Shown here one piece after another: positions 1 through 8,578 of a stretch of DNA of 20,632 nucleotides. Source of the stretch: DASTSN01 sp035760665 (GTDB lineage Bacteria; Bacteroidota; Bacteroidia; Chitinophagales; Chitinophagaceae); assembly GCA_035760665.1 (NCBI GenBank), contig DASTSN010000052.1, forward strand, positions 1-20,632, given 5' to 3'. The notes under the pieces are model-generated. The model saw only the letters and a program-made list of their open reading frames with translations. It had not been told where the DNA came from and ran no database searches. Within the stretch, counting starts at the first letter, position 1, and each line of letters starts with the position of its first letter. The translations under genes and the position numbers were made by a program.

Positions 1-624
1 GATCAAAACCAGGGATTGATTTTATACAAAACAAAACTGGTGGGCCATAAAAGTGGCCGGCTAACAATTACCGAGCCGCACGATCTTGCCCTGGTGTTTT
101 TGAACGGGAAACTGATTGATACCATCTATCGTGATGGCGGAAAATGGTCGGTCAATATTCCTGAAACATCAATAAAAGATCCGGTACTGGAAATATTAGT
201 GGAGGGTATGGGCCATATAAACTTTGCCCAGTTCATGATAGACAGGAAGGGCATCACGGACAGGGTTACCTTCAACGGCATGACACTGATGAACTGGGAA
301 ACATATTTGCTGCCGATGGATGAAAAATTTGTAGCAAATGCCATTCATTTACCGGATACCGATATGGGCGATCGGCCCGGATTGTTTTTCAAAGGTGAAT
401 TCAATCTCACAGAAAAAGGGGATACCTACTTTGATATGAGCCGGTATTCAAAAGGAATTTTGTATGTCAATGGCCACAACCTGGGACGTTATTGGAACAA
501 AGGGCCCCAGCAACGTTTATATTGTCCGGCTTCCTGGCTGAAAATGGGAACGAATGAACTAGTGGTATTTGATTTGTTCCAGGCAGAAGCGGCACCTGTA
601 TCCGGTGAAAAGTTACTGGAATAA
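1..624 (+). CDS. Beta-galactosidase, GH35 family, C-terminal part (5' truncated by window)
   Basis: The reading frame is open to base 1, so this is the last ~207 residues of a longer protein that begins outside the window. Seen: a block reading GILYVNGHNLGRYWNKGPQQ followed by LYCPASWLK, the signature of the C-terminal galactose-binding-like jelly-roll domain of GH35 beta-galactosidases. The preceding beta-rich stretch (LVFLNGKLIDT, ILVEGMGHINF) is also typical. The catalytic TIM barrel with its two glutamates lies off the left edge. Family knowledge: GH35 enzymes release terminal beta-linked galactose from polysaccharides and glycoconjugates, and in Bacteroidota are usually exported to the periplasm or surface. 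It is followed after 142 bases by the GH29 gene on the same strand, which fits a shared glycan-degradation cluster. Sure of the family, not of the substrate. Confidence 0.87.
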   Translation, partial: DQNQGLILYKTKLVGHKSGRLTITEPHDLALVFLNGKLIDTIYRDGGKWSVNIPETSIKDPVLEILVEGMGHINFAQFMIDRKGITDRVTFNGMTLMNWETYLLPMDEKFVANAIHLPDTDMGDRPGLFFKGEFNLTEKGDTYFDMSRYSKGILYVNGHNLGRYWNKGPQQRLYCPASWLKMGTNELVVFDLFQAEAAPVSGEKLLE

Positions 625-766
625 AATGCTCGCTAATAAAAGTATATAATTGTAACCTGTACATACTGGTAAAGTAAGATTAAGAAAGGGTAATTACAGA
701 TAACACCGGCTAGTTTTTTTCCGGTAATTTTCACCTGTTGAATTTTTAAAAAATATACGCTCAACT

Positions 767-2929
767 ATGCTTCGCCACTCTGTAAACGCAGCCAGAACGT
801 TCCTGTATTTGTGCTTTTGCATCAGTTTTGTATCCTCAGTTACTGCACAACCTTACCAGCCAAACTGGGAAAGCCTGGATCAGCGACCCGTTCCTCAATG
901 GTTCAAGGATGCCAAGTTTGGCATTTTCATTCACTGGGGTGTATACGCTGTGCCGGGCTATTGCAGTAAAGGCAACTATGCAGAATGGTACCAAAACGGC
1001 TTGATGAATGGTGATAGCGCAAGAATAAAATATCACCGGGAAAAATTTGGCAACCGCAGTTATTACGATTTAGCCAATGACTTTAAAGCCGAACTTTTTA
1101 ACCCTGATGAGTGGGCGAAACTCTTTGAGCAATCTGGCGCTAAATACATTGTGCTAACCTCCAAACATCACGATGGGTATTGCCTGTGGCCCAGTAAAGA
1201 TGCTGACCGCACCTGGGGCTTCCCCTGGAACGCTTCAGAAGTAGGCCCGAAAAGAGATTTGCTGGGCGACTTGTTTAAAGCAGTCCGAAAAACCTCTGTC
1301 CATGCCGGAATGTATTACTCGCTCTATGAGTGGTTCAACCCGCTTTGGAAAAAAGATCACAAACAATTTGCGATTGAACACACCTGGCCGCAAATGAAGG
1401 ACCTGATCAATACGTACCAGCCCGATGTGTTTTGGACAGATGGCGACTGGGATGCACCGGCAGAAACCTGGAAATCTCAGGAGTTTCTTGCCTGGCTGTA
1501 CAACGAAAGCCCGGTAAAAGATAAAATTGTTGTAAACGACCGCTGGGGCTCCGGCGTTCGTTTTCACCACGGGGGCATCTATACGCCGGAATATCAGCCC
1601 GATTTAGATTTTGACAATCATTACTGGGAAGAAAGTCGTGGTATGGGATTTAGCTATGGTTACAACCGGGAGGAAGATGCCTGGGATTATAATTCCACGC
1701 AGTCACTTATTTTACAATTGGTGGATAAAGTTAGTCGCGGCGGTAATTTTTTACTGGATATCGGTCCTGATGAACATGGAAAAATACCACCGATCATGCA
1801 AGAGCGGTTGCTGCAGATAGGCGACTGGATGAAAATCAACGGCGAGGCCATTTATAATACAGTCAGGTGGAAAACCGCTTCGCAATGGAGCGAAGGCCGA
1901 GAAGATTACAAACCAAAAAATGGCAGCGGTGATTTGCTGCTGAAATTAACGATTGATCCTGACCCCGGCTATGCAGTGAAAGAACTGTTTTTTACCTACA
2001 ACGAACAGGCAAATACACTGTACGGAATTTTTCCAACATATCCTTCCAGTCATCAGCTCATCCTTAAAAATATGCACTTGCCTGCTGATGCCGCTATTAC
2101 ACTTTTATCGCTGCAGCAAAAGTTGAAATGGGAACAACAAGGCGAAAACGTTATTGTTCACCTGCCCGATTATGATCCGAATCAGTTTAAACCGCCATAC
2201 GCATACGTTATTAAAATAGCGCAGTATGGCAAATTTGCGCAAAAGCCACAGATTTCGGTAACCTATCCCAAGAACCCTGTAGAACCGTTAGTTACCATGA
2301 CAGCCGGCGAAGGAACAGTCATTCATTATACAACTAACGGAACGGAACCCGGAGCAGATGCTCCTGTATATACAAGGCCTTTTACAGTACAATCTACTAC
2401 CACGATTAAAGCAAAGGCTTTTGCAAACGATAACACACTACCTAGCCTTGTGTCAACAGAAGAGGCAGTGAAACCTGAATGGTTAGCTGCCCAAACTGTA
2501 AAATATCTCAGGCCCGGGATTGCCTATAAATATTTTGAACCGGTCGGCAAACCCAGTCTTTCAGTTGTGATGGCTGAACAGCCCACAAAAGAAGGTGTTG
2601 TGCCGGTCATTTCCTTGCAACCAAAACAGCGTGATGATAAATTTGTCCTTCAATTCGACGGATACCTGAAAATTAATAAAGCCGGCGTCTACACTTTATT
2701 TACTGAGTCTGATGATGGAAGCAAATTATTCATCGATGGGAAAGAAGTGGTTAATAACGATGGTGATCATGGCAGCCAGGAAAAGGCTGGTAAAGTGGCT
2801 TTGCGAAAAGGGTTCCATCGCATTTCAGTACAGTATTATGATGCAGGCGGTGGAAATGAACTGAAAGTAAGTATACAACCAGTTAATGGAGAGAAACAGC
2901 TCATTGCAGCCAACCAGTTGTTTTACTAA
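767..2929 (+). CDS. Alpha-L-fucosidase, GH29 (A-type), with CHB_HEX_C-like and PA14 domains
   Basis: Secreted exo-acting fucosidase of 720 residues. A signal peptide covers about residues 1-27 (cleavage VTA|QPY). The GH29 barrel spans about 35-370: FGIFIHWGVY near 51-60, KHHDGYCLWPS near 133-143, and the nucleophile region VFWTDGDW at 221-228, where D225 is the expected catalytic Asp. E288/E289 in YWEES lie where a general acid could sit, but I do not assign it. Residues ~505-556 (HYTTNGTEP, TIKAKAF) look like the small CHB_HEX_C-type beta domain. Residues ~575-718 (GYLKINKAGVYTL, SDDGSKLFIDG, DHG, GFHRISVQYYDAGG) form a PA14 domain, probably carbohydrate-binding. Family knowledge: GH29-A enzymes have broad activity on alpha-fucosides and are retaining. 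The next gene starts 37 bases later. Natural linkage specificity cannot be read from the sequence. Confidence 0.93.
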   Translation: MLRHSVNAARTFLYLCFCISFVSSVTAQPYQPNWESLDQRPVPQWFKDAKFGIFIHWGVYAVPGYCSKGNYAEWYQNGLMNGDSARIKYHREKFGNRSYYDLANDFKAELFNPDEWAKLFEQSGAKYIVLTSKHHDGYCLWPSKDADRTWGFPWNASEVGPKRDLLGDLFKAVRKTSVHAGMYYSLYEWFNPLWKKDHKQFAIEHTWPQMKDLINTYQPDVFWTDGDWDAPAETWKSQEFLAWLYNESPVKDKIVVNDRWGSGVRFHHGGIYTPEYQPDLDFDNHYWEESRGMGFSYGYNREEDAWDYNSTQSLILQLVDKVSRGGNFLLDIGPDEHGKIPPIMQERLLQIGDWMKINGEAIYNTVRWKTASQWSEGREDYKPKNGSGDLLLKLTIDPDPGYAVKELFFTYNEQANTLYGIFPTYPSSHQLILKNMHLPADAAITLLSLQQKLKWEQQGENVIVHLPDYDPNQFKPPYAYVIKIAQYGKFAQKPQISVTYPKNPVEPLVTMTAGEGTVIHYTTNGTEPGADAPVYTRPFTVQSTTTIKAKAFANDNTLPSLVSTEEAVKPEWLAAQTVKYLRPGIAYKYFEPVGKPSLSVVMAEQPTKEGVVPVISLQPKQRDDKFVLQFDGYLKINKAGVYTLFTESDDGSKLFIDGKEVVNNDGDHGSQEKAGKVALRKGFHRISVQYYDAGGGNELKVSIQPVNGEKQLIAANQLFY

Positions 2930-2966
2930 TACTACTGCAAAAAACAAGTTTGATTTTTAAAAATAA

Positions 2967-4058
2967 ATGCGCATGAAACATTTTGCCTTCTTGGTTTGTG
3001 TTTTGCTGAGTACTGTTTTATTTGCCCAGCAGAAAATTGAAAACCTCATTATTATTACCACCGATGGTTTTCGCTGGGAGGAGGTGTATAGAGGCATGGA
3101 CTCAGCCATTGCCAATAAGGCACAATACAACCAGGGTGACAGCCTTGGCATTTACCGGCGCTACTGGAGCAATGATGCAGCTGAGCGCAGAAAAAAATTG
3201 CTGCCATTTTTCTGGAGCACAATTGTTCAAAAAGGCCAATTGTATGGCAACCGGGACTTTGGTAATAAAATAAATAATGCCAATCCCTACTGGTTCAGTT
3301 ATCCCGGTTATAACGAAATTATGACCGGGTATCCCGATTCAGCAGTAAACAGCAATGACTACCCGCCCAATCCAAATGAAAACCTGCTGGAGTTCTTAAA
3401 CAGGCAACCGGCTTTTAAAAATAAAGTGGCTGCATTTGGTGCCTGGGAAGCATTTGACCGTATTTTAAATGAAAGACGCAGTGGCTTTCCCGTTGTGTCT
3501 GCATTTGACGCCTGTGGCGGCATTCATCCGTCCGAAAAAGAAAAACTGATCAACAGCCTGCTGAATGATTCCTATAAACCTTTTGGCACGGGTGAATGCC
3601 TGGACGTATTCACACATTATGAAGCAATGGAATACCTGAAGAATAAAAAACCGAAAGTACTGTATATCGCTTATGGTGAAACCGATGAATGGGCGCACCA
3701 TGGTCATTACCGGGACTATCTTGATGCCGCCCACCAGGTGGATGCCTGGATCCAGGATATTTGGAATTACATTCAAAATGATCCGGTCTATCGGAATAAA
3801 ACAGCCCTATTTATTACAACCGATCATGGACGTGGTGATCTGAATAAAGATGAATGGACAAGTCATGGCAGCTCCATCCAGGATGCCTATCAGATCTGGT
3901 TTGCTGTGCTGGCGCCCGGTTTGCCTGCCAAAGGAGAACGAAAACAAAACGAACAGTATTATCAAAAGCAGTTTGCGCAAACCATGGCCAAATTGATAGG
4001 CTGTCATTTTACAGCTGATCATCCAGTCGGTGAGGAAATCAAATCGGTTTTTAAATGA
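2967..4058 (+). CDS. Secreted alkaline-phosphatase-superfamily hydrolase (phosphodiesterase/phosphatase-like)
   Basis: 363 residues with a signal peptide (cleavage about VLFA|QQK, residue 20). The metal-binding layout of the alkaline phosphatase superfamily is complete: D33 in TTDGFRW, a likely nucleophile S111 in FSYPGYNEIMTG, D240 and H244 in ETDEWAHHGH, D286-H287 in TTDHGRG, and H300 in WTSHG. The sulfatase formylglycine motif (C/S-x-P-x-R) is absent, so a phosphoester-type reaction is more likely than sulfate removal. The closest class by motif order is the type I phosphodiesterase/nucleotide pyrophosphatase group; the substrate is unknown. It sits between a fucosidase and an unassigned glycosidase and overlaps the next start by four bases (ATGA), so translational coupling and a role in the same glycan pathway are likely. 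A start two codons later (2973) is equally possible. Confidence 0.82.
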   Translation: MRMKHFAFLVCVLLSTVLFAQQKIENLIIITTDGFRWEEVYRGMDSAIANKAQYNQGDSLGIYRRYWSNDAAERRKKLLPFFWSTIVQKGQLYGNRDFGNKINNANPYWFSYPGYNEIMTGYPDSAVNSNDYPPNPNENLLEFLNRQPAFKNKVAAFGAWEAFDRILNERRSGFPVVSAFDACGGIHPSEKEKLINSLLNDSYKPFGTGECLDVFTHYEAMEYLKNKKPKVLYIAYGETDEWAHHGHYRDYLDAAHQVDAWIQDIWNYIQNDPVYRNKTALFITTDHGRGDLNKDEWTSHGSSIQDAYQIWFAVLAPGLPAKGERKQNEQYYQKQFAQTMAKLIGCHFTADHPVGEEIKSVFK

Positions 4059-6250
4059 AACGACAAATAATCGTTACTGTTTTTGTCCTGCTCTGTCTTT
4101 GGAGGGAAATGGTTGCCCAACCGTCATTGGCGGTTTATAAGCAATCGGAAACAGCAGTCAAAGGTGACTGGCTCGTGACGCCAATTGCAGAAAAAGCAGG
4201 AGTATACAAAAGCGCAGACGGGAAAGATCTTATCCTGTATAATGGGCTGGTGAAAAGAGCTTTTCGAATTTCCCCGAATGTTGCCTGCTACGATTATGTG
4301 AATATATCAACAAACCAGCAGTTGCTGCGATCCGTTAAAGTAGAAGCCAGGATAACGATTGATGGGAAAGACTATAATATTGGTGGGTTACACGGGCAAA
4401 CAGAAAATGCGTACCTGCTCCCCGAATGGCTGGATCAGTTTTCCAGCGGGGATAGCGATTTTGTATTTGTTTCATATACTGTCAATGATTTGCAGCCCTA
4501 TTTGCGTTGGGTGTCGCGAACGTGGACAGGTAATCGCCAGCAACCCACCGGCAAAGAACTCGCATTTCATTTCACATCGTCGCTAACGAGCCTAACAGGC
4601 TTATTGGTAACTGTGCACTATGAATTATATGATGGCATTCCCCTTATTGTAAAATGGATTTCTGTTGAAAATAAAAGCACCCGTTCTTATCATTTGAACC
4701 GGGTGGTAAATGAAATACTCGGATTTGTAGAAGAAGAAAGCGCAGTAGTGGGTACTCCTGAGCAAATGAAAAAACAGCATGGTATTTACGTAGAAACCAA
4801 TTATGCTTTTAATAATGCGATGCGGTATGATATAAGCGATCAAACAACACACTGGAAAACGGATCCCGCCTATACTTCGCAAGTAAACTATAATTACCAA
4901 ACACCCTGCTTGCTCGAGATTTATCCGGAGAAAGGTCCGGGGATTGATCTTCAGCCGGGTCAGATTTTTAAATCGGTACGAACCTGCGAATTGCTGATGG
5001 ACAGTTACGACCGGGAGCGGCGTGGTTTAGCTATCAGAAAAATGTACCGGACAATAGCGCCATGGACAACACAAAATCCCATATTCATGCACCTGGTCAG
5101 CCGAAATGACCAGCAAGTAAAATCGGCTATCGATCAATGCAAAGCTACCGGATACGAAGCAGTGATATTAAGTTTTGGCAGCCACTGCAATATGGAAGAT
5201 ACAAGCGCTGACAATATAGCCCGGTGGAAGGCATTGGCTGATTATGCGCACAGCAGGGGAATATTGATTGGCAGCTATTCATTGTTTAGCTCACGCCGCA
5301 TCAGCGATGAGGACGATGTCATTGACCCGGTAACCGGTAAGCCGGATGCTGCAGCCTTTTTCGGTCATGCACCCTGCCTGGGAAGTAAATGGGGGCTCGC
5401 CTATTTGGAAACATTAAAATATTTTATCAGCCGCACGGGTTTTGATTTGTTTGAAAACGACGGGCCCTACCCTGGTGATGTTTGTGCATCCACCACACAT
5501 CCCGGACATAAAGGGCTGGACGATAGTCAGTGGCGGCAGATGGAATTACAAAAAGGGTTGTACCGCTGGTGCAATGCCCAGGGCGTTTACGTAAATGCAC
5601 CTGACTGGTATTTTATGGATGGCACCAATAAAATAGCATTGGGATATCGCGAAGTAAATTTTTCATTGTCAAGGGCGCAACAAAAAATATTGAACCGCCA
5701 GAATATTTTTGATGGCACCTGGGAGAAAACACCGTCGATGGGATGGGGCTTTGTACCGCTCACAAAATACCAGGGTGGCGGACCGGAAGCGATCCTGGAG
5801 CCCCTGAGTGAACACCTGGCTGATTACGAACAGTTGATGATGCAATATTACGGAGCGGGTGTGCAAGCCTGCTACAGGGGCCCTAGGTTGTACGATACAG
5901 CATCTACCAAAGAAACAGTGATAAAAGTTATTAAATGGTATAAGAAATACCGGGATATTCTGAATGCAGATATTATTCATTTGCGAAGGGCGGATGGCCG
6001 TGATTGGGACGGCTGGATGCATGTAAATGCCGGGTTAAAAATCAAAGCCCTGCTGATGATTTTTAACCCGCTGCAAACATCTATCACACGAACCATTAAA
6101 GTGCCGGTATATTATACGGGCATTAAAACTGCTGCAGTCGTGGCAGAAAAAGGCGGTAAAGCTTTTTCAGCAGCCGTTGACAGGAATAATGACATCGAAA
6201 TCAGTTTTACAATCAAAGCTGGCAGCTATACCTGGTTTATAATAAAGTAA
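4055..6250 (+). CDS. Putative secreted glycoside hydrolase, GH36/clan GH-D-like, unassigned family
   Basis: 731 residues; signal peptide with cleavage about MVA|QPS (residue 21). I do not recognise a defined family. Residues ~30-320 look like an all-beta super-sandwich (VTVHYELYDGIPLIVKWISVEN, about 185-206), as found in front of GH36-type barrels. Residues ~335-600 look like a TIM barrel: GYEAVILSFGS, ADYAHSRGILIGSYSLF, then FDLFENDGPYPG at 463-474. That last block resembles the nucleophile strand of clan GH-D (KxD/ExD), making D469 a candidate catalytic residue. A small beta domain closes the protein (~640-731). The start overlaps the previous stop (ATGA). The context suggests it removes a sugar, possibly alpha-galactose-like, from the same fucosylated substrate; that is inference. 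Two cysteine-containing motifs (HAPCLGSKWG, GDVCASTTHPG) may be family-specific landmarks. Confidence 0.7.
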   Translation: MKRQIIVTVFVLLCLWREMVAQPSLAVYKQSETAVKGDWLVTPIAEKAGVYKSADGKDLILYNGLVKRAFRISPNVACYDYVNISTNQQLLRSVKVEARITIDGKDYNIGGLHGQTENAYLLPEWLDQFSSGDSDFVFVSYTVNDLQPYLRWVSRTWTGNRQQPTGKELAFHFTSSLTSLTGLLVTVHYELYDGIPLIVKWISVENKSTRSYHLNRVVNEILGFVEEESAVVGTPEQMKKQHGIYVETNYAFNNAMRYDISDQTTHWKTDPAYTSQVNYNYQTPCLLEIYPEKGPGIDLQPGQIFKSVRTCELLMDSYDRERRGLAIRKMYRTIAPWTTQNPIFMHLVSRNDQQVKSAIDQCKATGYEAVILSFGSHCNMEDTSADNIARWKALADYAHSRGILIGSYSLFSSRRISDEDDVIDPVTGKPDAAAFFGHAPCLGSKWGLAYLETLKYFISRTGFDLFENDGPYPGDVCASTTHPGHKGLDDSQWRQMELQKGLYRWCNAQGVYVNAPDWYFMDGTNKIALGYREVNFSLSRAQQKILNRQNIFDGTWEKTPSMGWGFVPLTKYQGGGPEAILEPLSEHLADYEQLMMQYYGAGVQACYRGPRLYDTASTKETVIKVIKWYKKYRDILNADIIHLRRADGRDWDGWMHVNAGLKIKALLMIFNPLQTSITRTIKVPVYYTGIKTAAVVAEKGGKAFSAAVDRNNDIEISFTIKAGSYTWFIIK

Positions 6251-6310
6251 TGAACACCCCGGTCATGAAATTGATAAAGCAGGCGAATCCAGATCTTTAA
6301 TCAGAAATAA

Positions 6311-8578
6311 ATGCTGAGGATACAACTATTCATATTGTCGGTTTTACTTTTTCTCACGGAAGGTGATTTGCTTAGCCAGCCAAGCCCTTCACATAATCTT
6401 GTTTTTGATTCCCTGGCCACCCGTTGGGATGAAGGCATTCCATTGGGGAATGGATGGCTGGGTGCTTTGATTTGGAAGAAAGATAATCACATCCGGCTGT
6501 CACTTGACCGTGTGGACTTATGGGATGACAGGCCTATGCCGCAGATTGATAAGTTGCGTTTTAACTGGATAGCAGAACAAGTTAAAAAGAAAGATTACGA
6601 CACTGTACAAAAGCTGGGCGATGAGCCGTATGAAAAATATCCCGCCCCTACTAAAATTCCCGGGGCTGCGCTGGAGTTCGATTTGTCAACACTGGGTCGC
6701 GTAAAGTCAAATGTACTCGATATAAAAAATGGTGTAAACACTATTGAATTTGAAAATGGTGGCCGGTTTCGAACCTATATTCATGCAACAAGGCAAGTAG
6801 GGTACATCAGTTTTGAAAACGCTGTTTCATCGGTTATTATTCCGCAGTTAATCGTCCCCGCTTATTATACTGGTAAATCAGGAGCTGCCGGAAACAGCGT
6901 GGAAGGACAGGGACTTGAAAGACTGGGATATGCCAAAGGAACCATTACAAAATCGCATAATGCCATCCGTTATCATCAGCCAACCTGGAACGGCCATTTT
7001 TACGAGGTATTAATACGCTGGTTTACACTGGATGGAAACCGCTGGATAGCCGAGTGGACGATTACAAATGATAAAAAGGCACAGCTGCCGCCTTTATCCC
7101 CGGCTGTTGCAGAACCCACAGGCTGGGATACACACGTAAAATGGTGGAATGATTACTGGAGCCGTTCTGCTGTTTCGTTGCCAGATCCGCAACTCGAAAA
7201 GCAGTATTACCTGGAAATGTACAAATTTGCCTGTGTGGCAAGGGCTAACACACCCGCTATTACTCTCCAGGCCATCTGGACGGCAGATAACGGCAACCTT
7301 CCACCGTGGAAAGGCGACTTCCACCATGATCTTAACACCGAGCTGAGTTATTGGCCCGGCTATACCGGCAACCATCTTGACCTTACTGCTTCTTATACAA
7401 ACTGGCTTTGGCATATTAAAGCAGAAAATGAAAAATGGACAAAACAATGTTTTGAAACAAGCGGCTTAAACGTGCCGGGTGTTACTACCATTAGCGGCAA
7501 ACCCATGGGTGGCTGGATTCAGTATTCTGTCAGTCCTACTACGGCTGCATGGCTGGCGCAGCATTTTTACTGGCAGTGGAAATACAGTATGGATGATACA
7601 TTTCTCAAAGAAAAGTGCTATCCTTATTTTAATGAAATAGAACTGTACCTGTCGCATATGCTTAACCGTGAAAAAGATACCAATCAAAAACATCAGCTTC
7701 CGCTGAGTTCCAGCCCCGAATATTTTGATAACAGCATTTATGCCTGGTTCACTTCTTTTACCAACTACGACCTGGCACTGGTCAAAAATTTTTACGAGGA
7801 GGGAACGGACGTATCTGCGGCAGCTTACAGCAGGCGACCAACTGAATGGATCGAAGAGCAACGCATGTTGCCCGACTTTACTGTCAATGAAACGGGCCTG
7901 GCCGTTGCACCGGGTCAAAACCTCGACGTCTCTCACAGGCATATGTCACCTTATATGGCTATTTATCCGCTCTGTTTACTGGATATAGAGAATCCGGCCG
8001 ATAAAGAAATTATTGAACGTTCCATTCATCACATCGAAGAAAAAGGCACGCGGGGCTGGGTCGGTTATTCATTTAGCTGGATGGCCTGTATATACGCCCG
8101 GGCTAAACAGGCGGATAATGCTGTCAGGCAACTTAAAATTTTTGCCGGTAATTTTTGTTCGCCCAATAGTTTTCATCTCAATGGAGATCAAAAGGGCGGC
8201 GAATATTCGGCTGCTACCTATCGTCCATTTACCCTGGAAGGAAATTTTGCTTTTGCACAGGCCGTTCACGAACTATTGATTCAAACCAGGAATGCTGTTA
8301 TTGAAGTATTCCCGGCTGTTCCGGAAAGCTGGAAAAATATTGCTTTTCACACCCTGAGAACAGAAGGTGCTTTCCTCGTCAGCGCAGTCAAAAAAAATGC
8401 TGTGGTAAGCGAGGTGAAGGTAACCGCCGAAAAAGGAGGAGAGCTTTTGCTGAAACTTCCCTTTAAAACCTGGCTTGTTGATGGCGTAGAAAGAAAAGAT
8501 GTGAGGATTGAAAATGGTATTGCTGCTGTACATACCCAAAAAGGTCAAACGATTATTTTTAAAAATGCGTATGAATAA
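6311..8578 (+). CDS. GH95-like glycosidase (alpha-L-fucosidase/alpha-L-galactosidase family), divergent active site
   Basis: 755 residues with a signal peptide (about LLS|QPS, residue 22). The N-terminal beta domain opens with RWDEGIPLGNGWLGALIW (38-55), as in GH95. The six-hairpin barrel carries NLPPWKGDFHHDLNTELSYW (329-348), SSSPEYF (466-472), SHRHMSPYMAIYP (541-553), GWVGYSFSW (582-590) and RPFTLEGNFAFAQAVHELL (638-656), and the end has PAVPESWKN. These align by eye with GH95 landmarks. E470 matches the general acid (AfcA E566). At the base machinery, D340 replaces the first of the two Asn (NxN becomes DxN) and E643 replaces the Asp of the usual DGNFG block. Family knowledge: GH95 enzymes invert and cleave alpha-1,2-fucosides or alpha-L-galactosides. 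With these changes the specificity, or even the family assignment, is open. It overlaps the next gene. Confidence 0.8.
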   Translation: MLRIQLFILSVLLFLTEGDLLSQPSPSHNLVFDSLATRWDEGIPLGNGWLGALIWKKDNHIRLSLDRVDLWDDRPMPQIDKLRFNWIAEQVKKKDYDTVQKLGDEPYEKYPAPTKIPGAALEFDLSTLGRVKSNVLDIKNGVNTIEFENGGRFRTYIHATRQVGYISFENAVSSVIIPQLIVPAYYTGKSGAAGNSVEGQGLERLGYAKGTITKSHNAIRYHQPTWNGHFYEVLIRWFTLDGNRWIAEWTITNDKKAQLPPLSPAVAEPTGWDTHVKWWNDYWSRSAVSLPDPQLEKQYYLEMYKFACVARANTPAITLQAIWTADNGNLPPWKGDFHHDLNTELSYWPGYTGNHLDLTASYTNWLWHIKAENEKWTKQCFETSGLNVPGVTTISGKPMGGWIQYSVSPTTAAWLAQHFYWQWKYSMDDTFLKEKCYPYFNEIELYLSHMLNREKDTNQKHQLPLSSSPEYFDNSIYAWFTSFTNYDLALVKNFYEEGTDVSAAAYSRRPTEWIEEQRMLPDFTVNETGLAVAPGQNLDVSHRHMSPYMAIYPLCLLDIENPADKEIIERSIHHIEEKGTRGWVGYSFSWMACIYARAKQADNAVRQLKIFAGNFCSPNSFHLNGDQKGGEYSAATYRPFTLEGNFAFAQAVHELLIQTRNAVIEVFPAVPESWKNIAFHTLRTEGAFLVSAVKKNAVVSEVKVTAEKGGELLLKLPFKTWLVDGVERKDVRIENGIAAVHTQKGQTIIFKNAYE

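Noticed and set aside
705..725. ACCGG/CCGGT pair around a T-run upstream of the first fucosidase as a terminator
   Set aside because: Only five pairs with an eleven-base loop, and the T-run is inside the loop rather than after the stem.
2967..4058. Labelling this gene as a sulfatase
   Set aside because: No C/S-x-P-x-R formylglycine motif is present; the nucleophile region is SYPGYNEIMTG.
7466..7942. Minus-strand open frame of 158 residues opposite the GH95-like gene
   Set aside because: Shadow of a well-supported coding region; no motif, start context or neighbour supports it.
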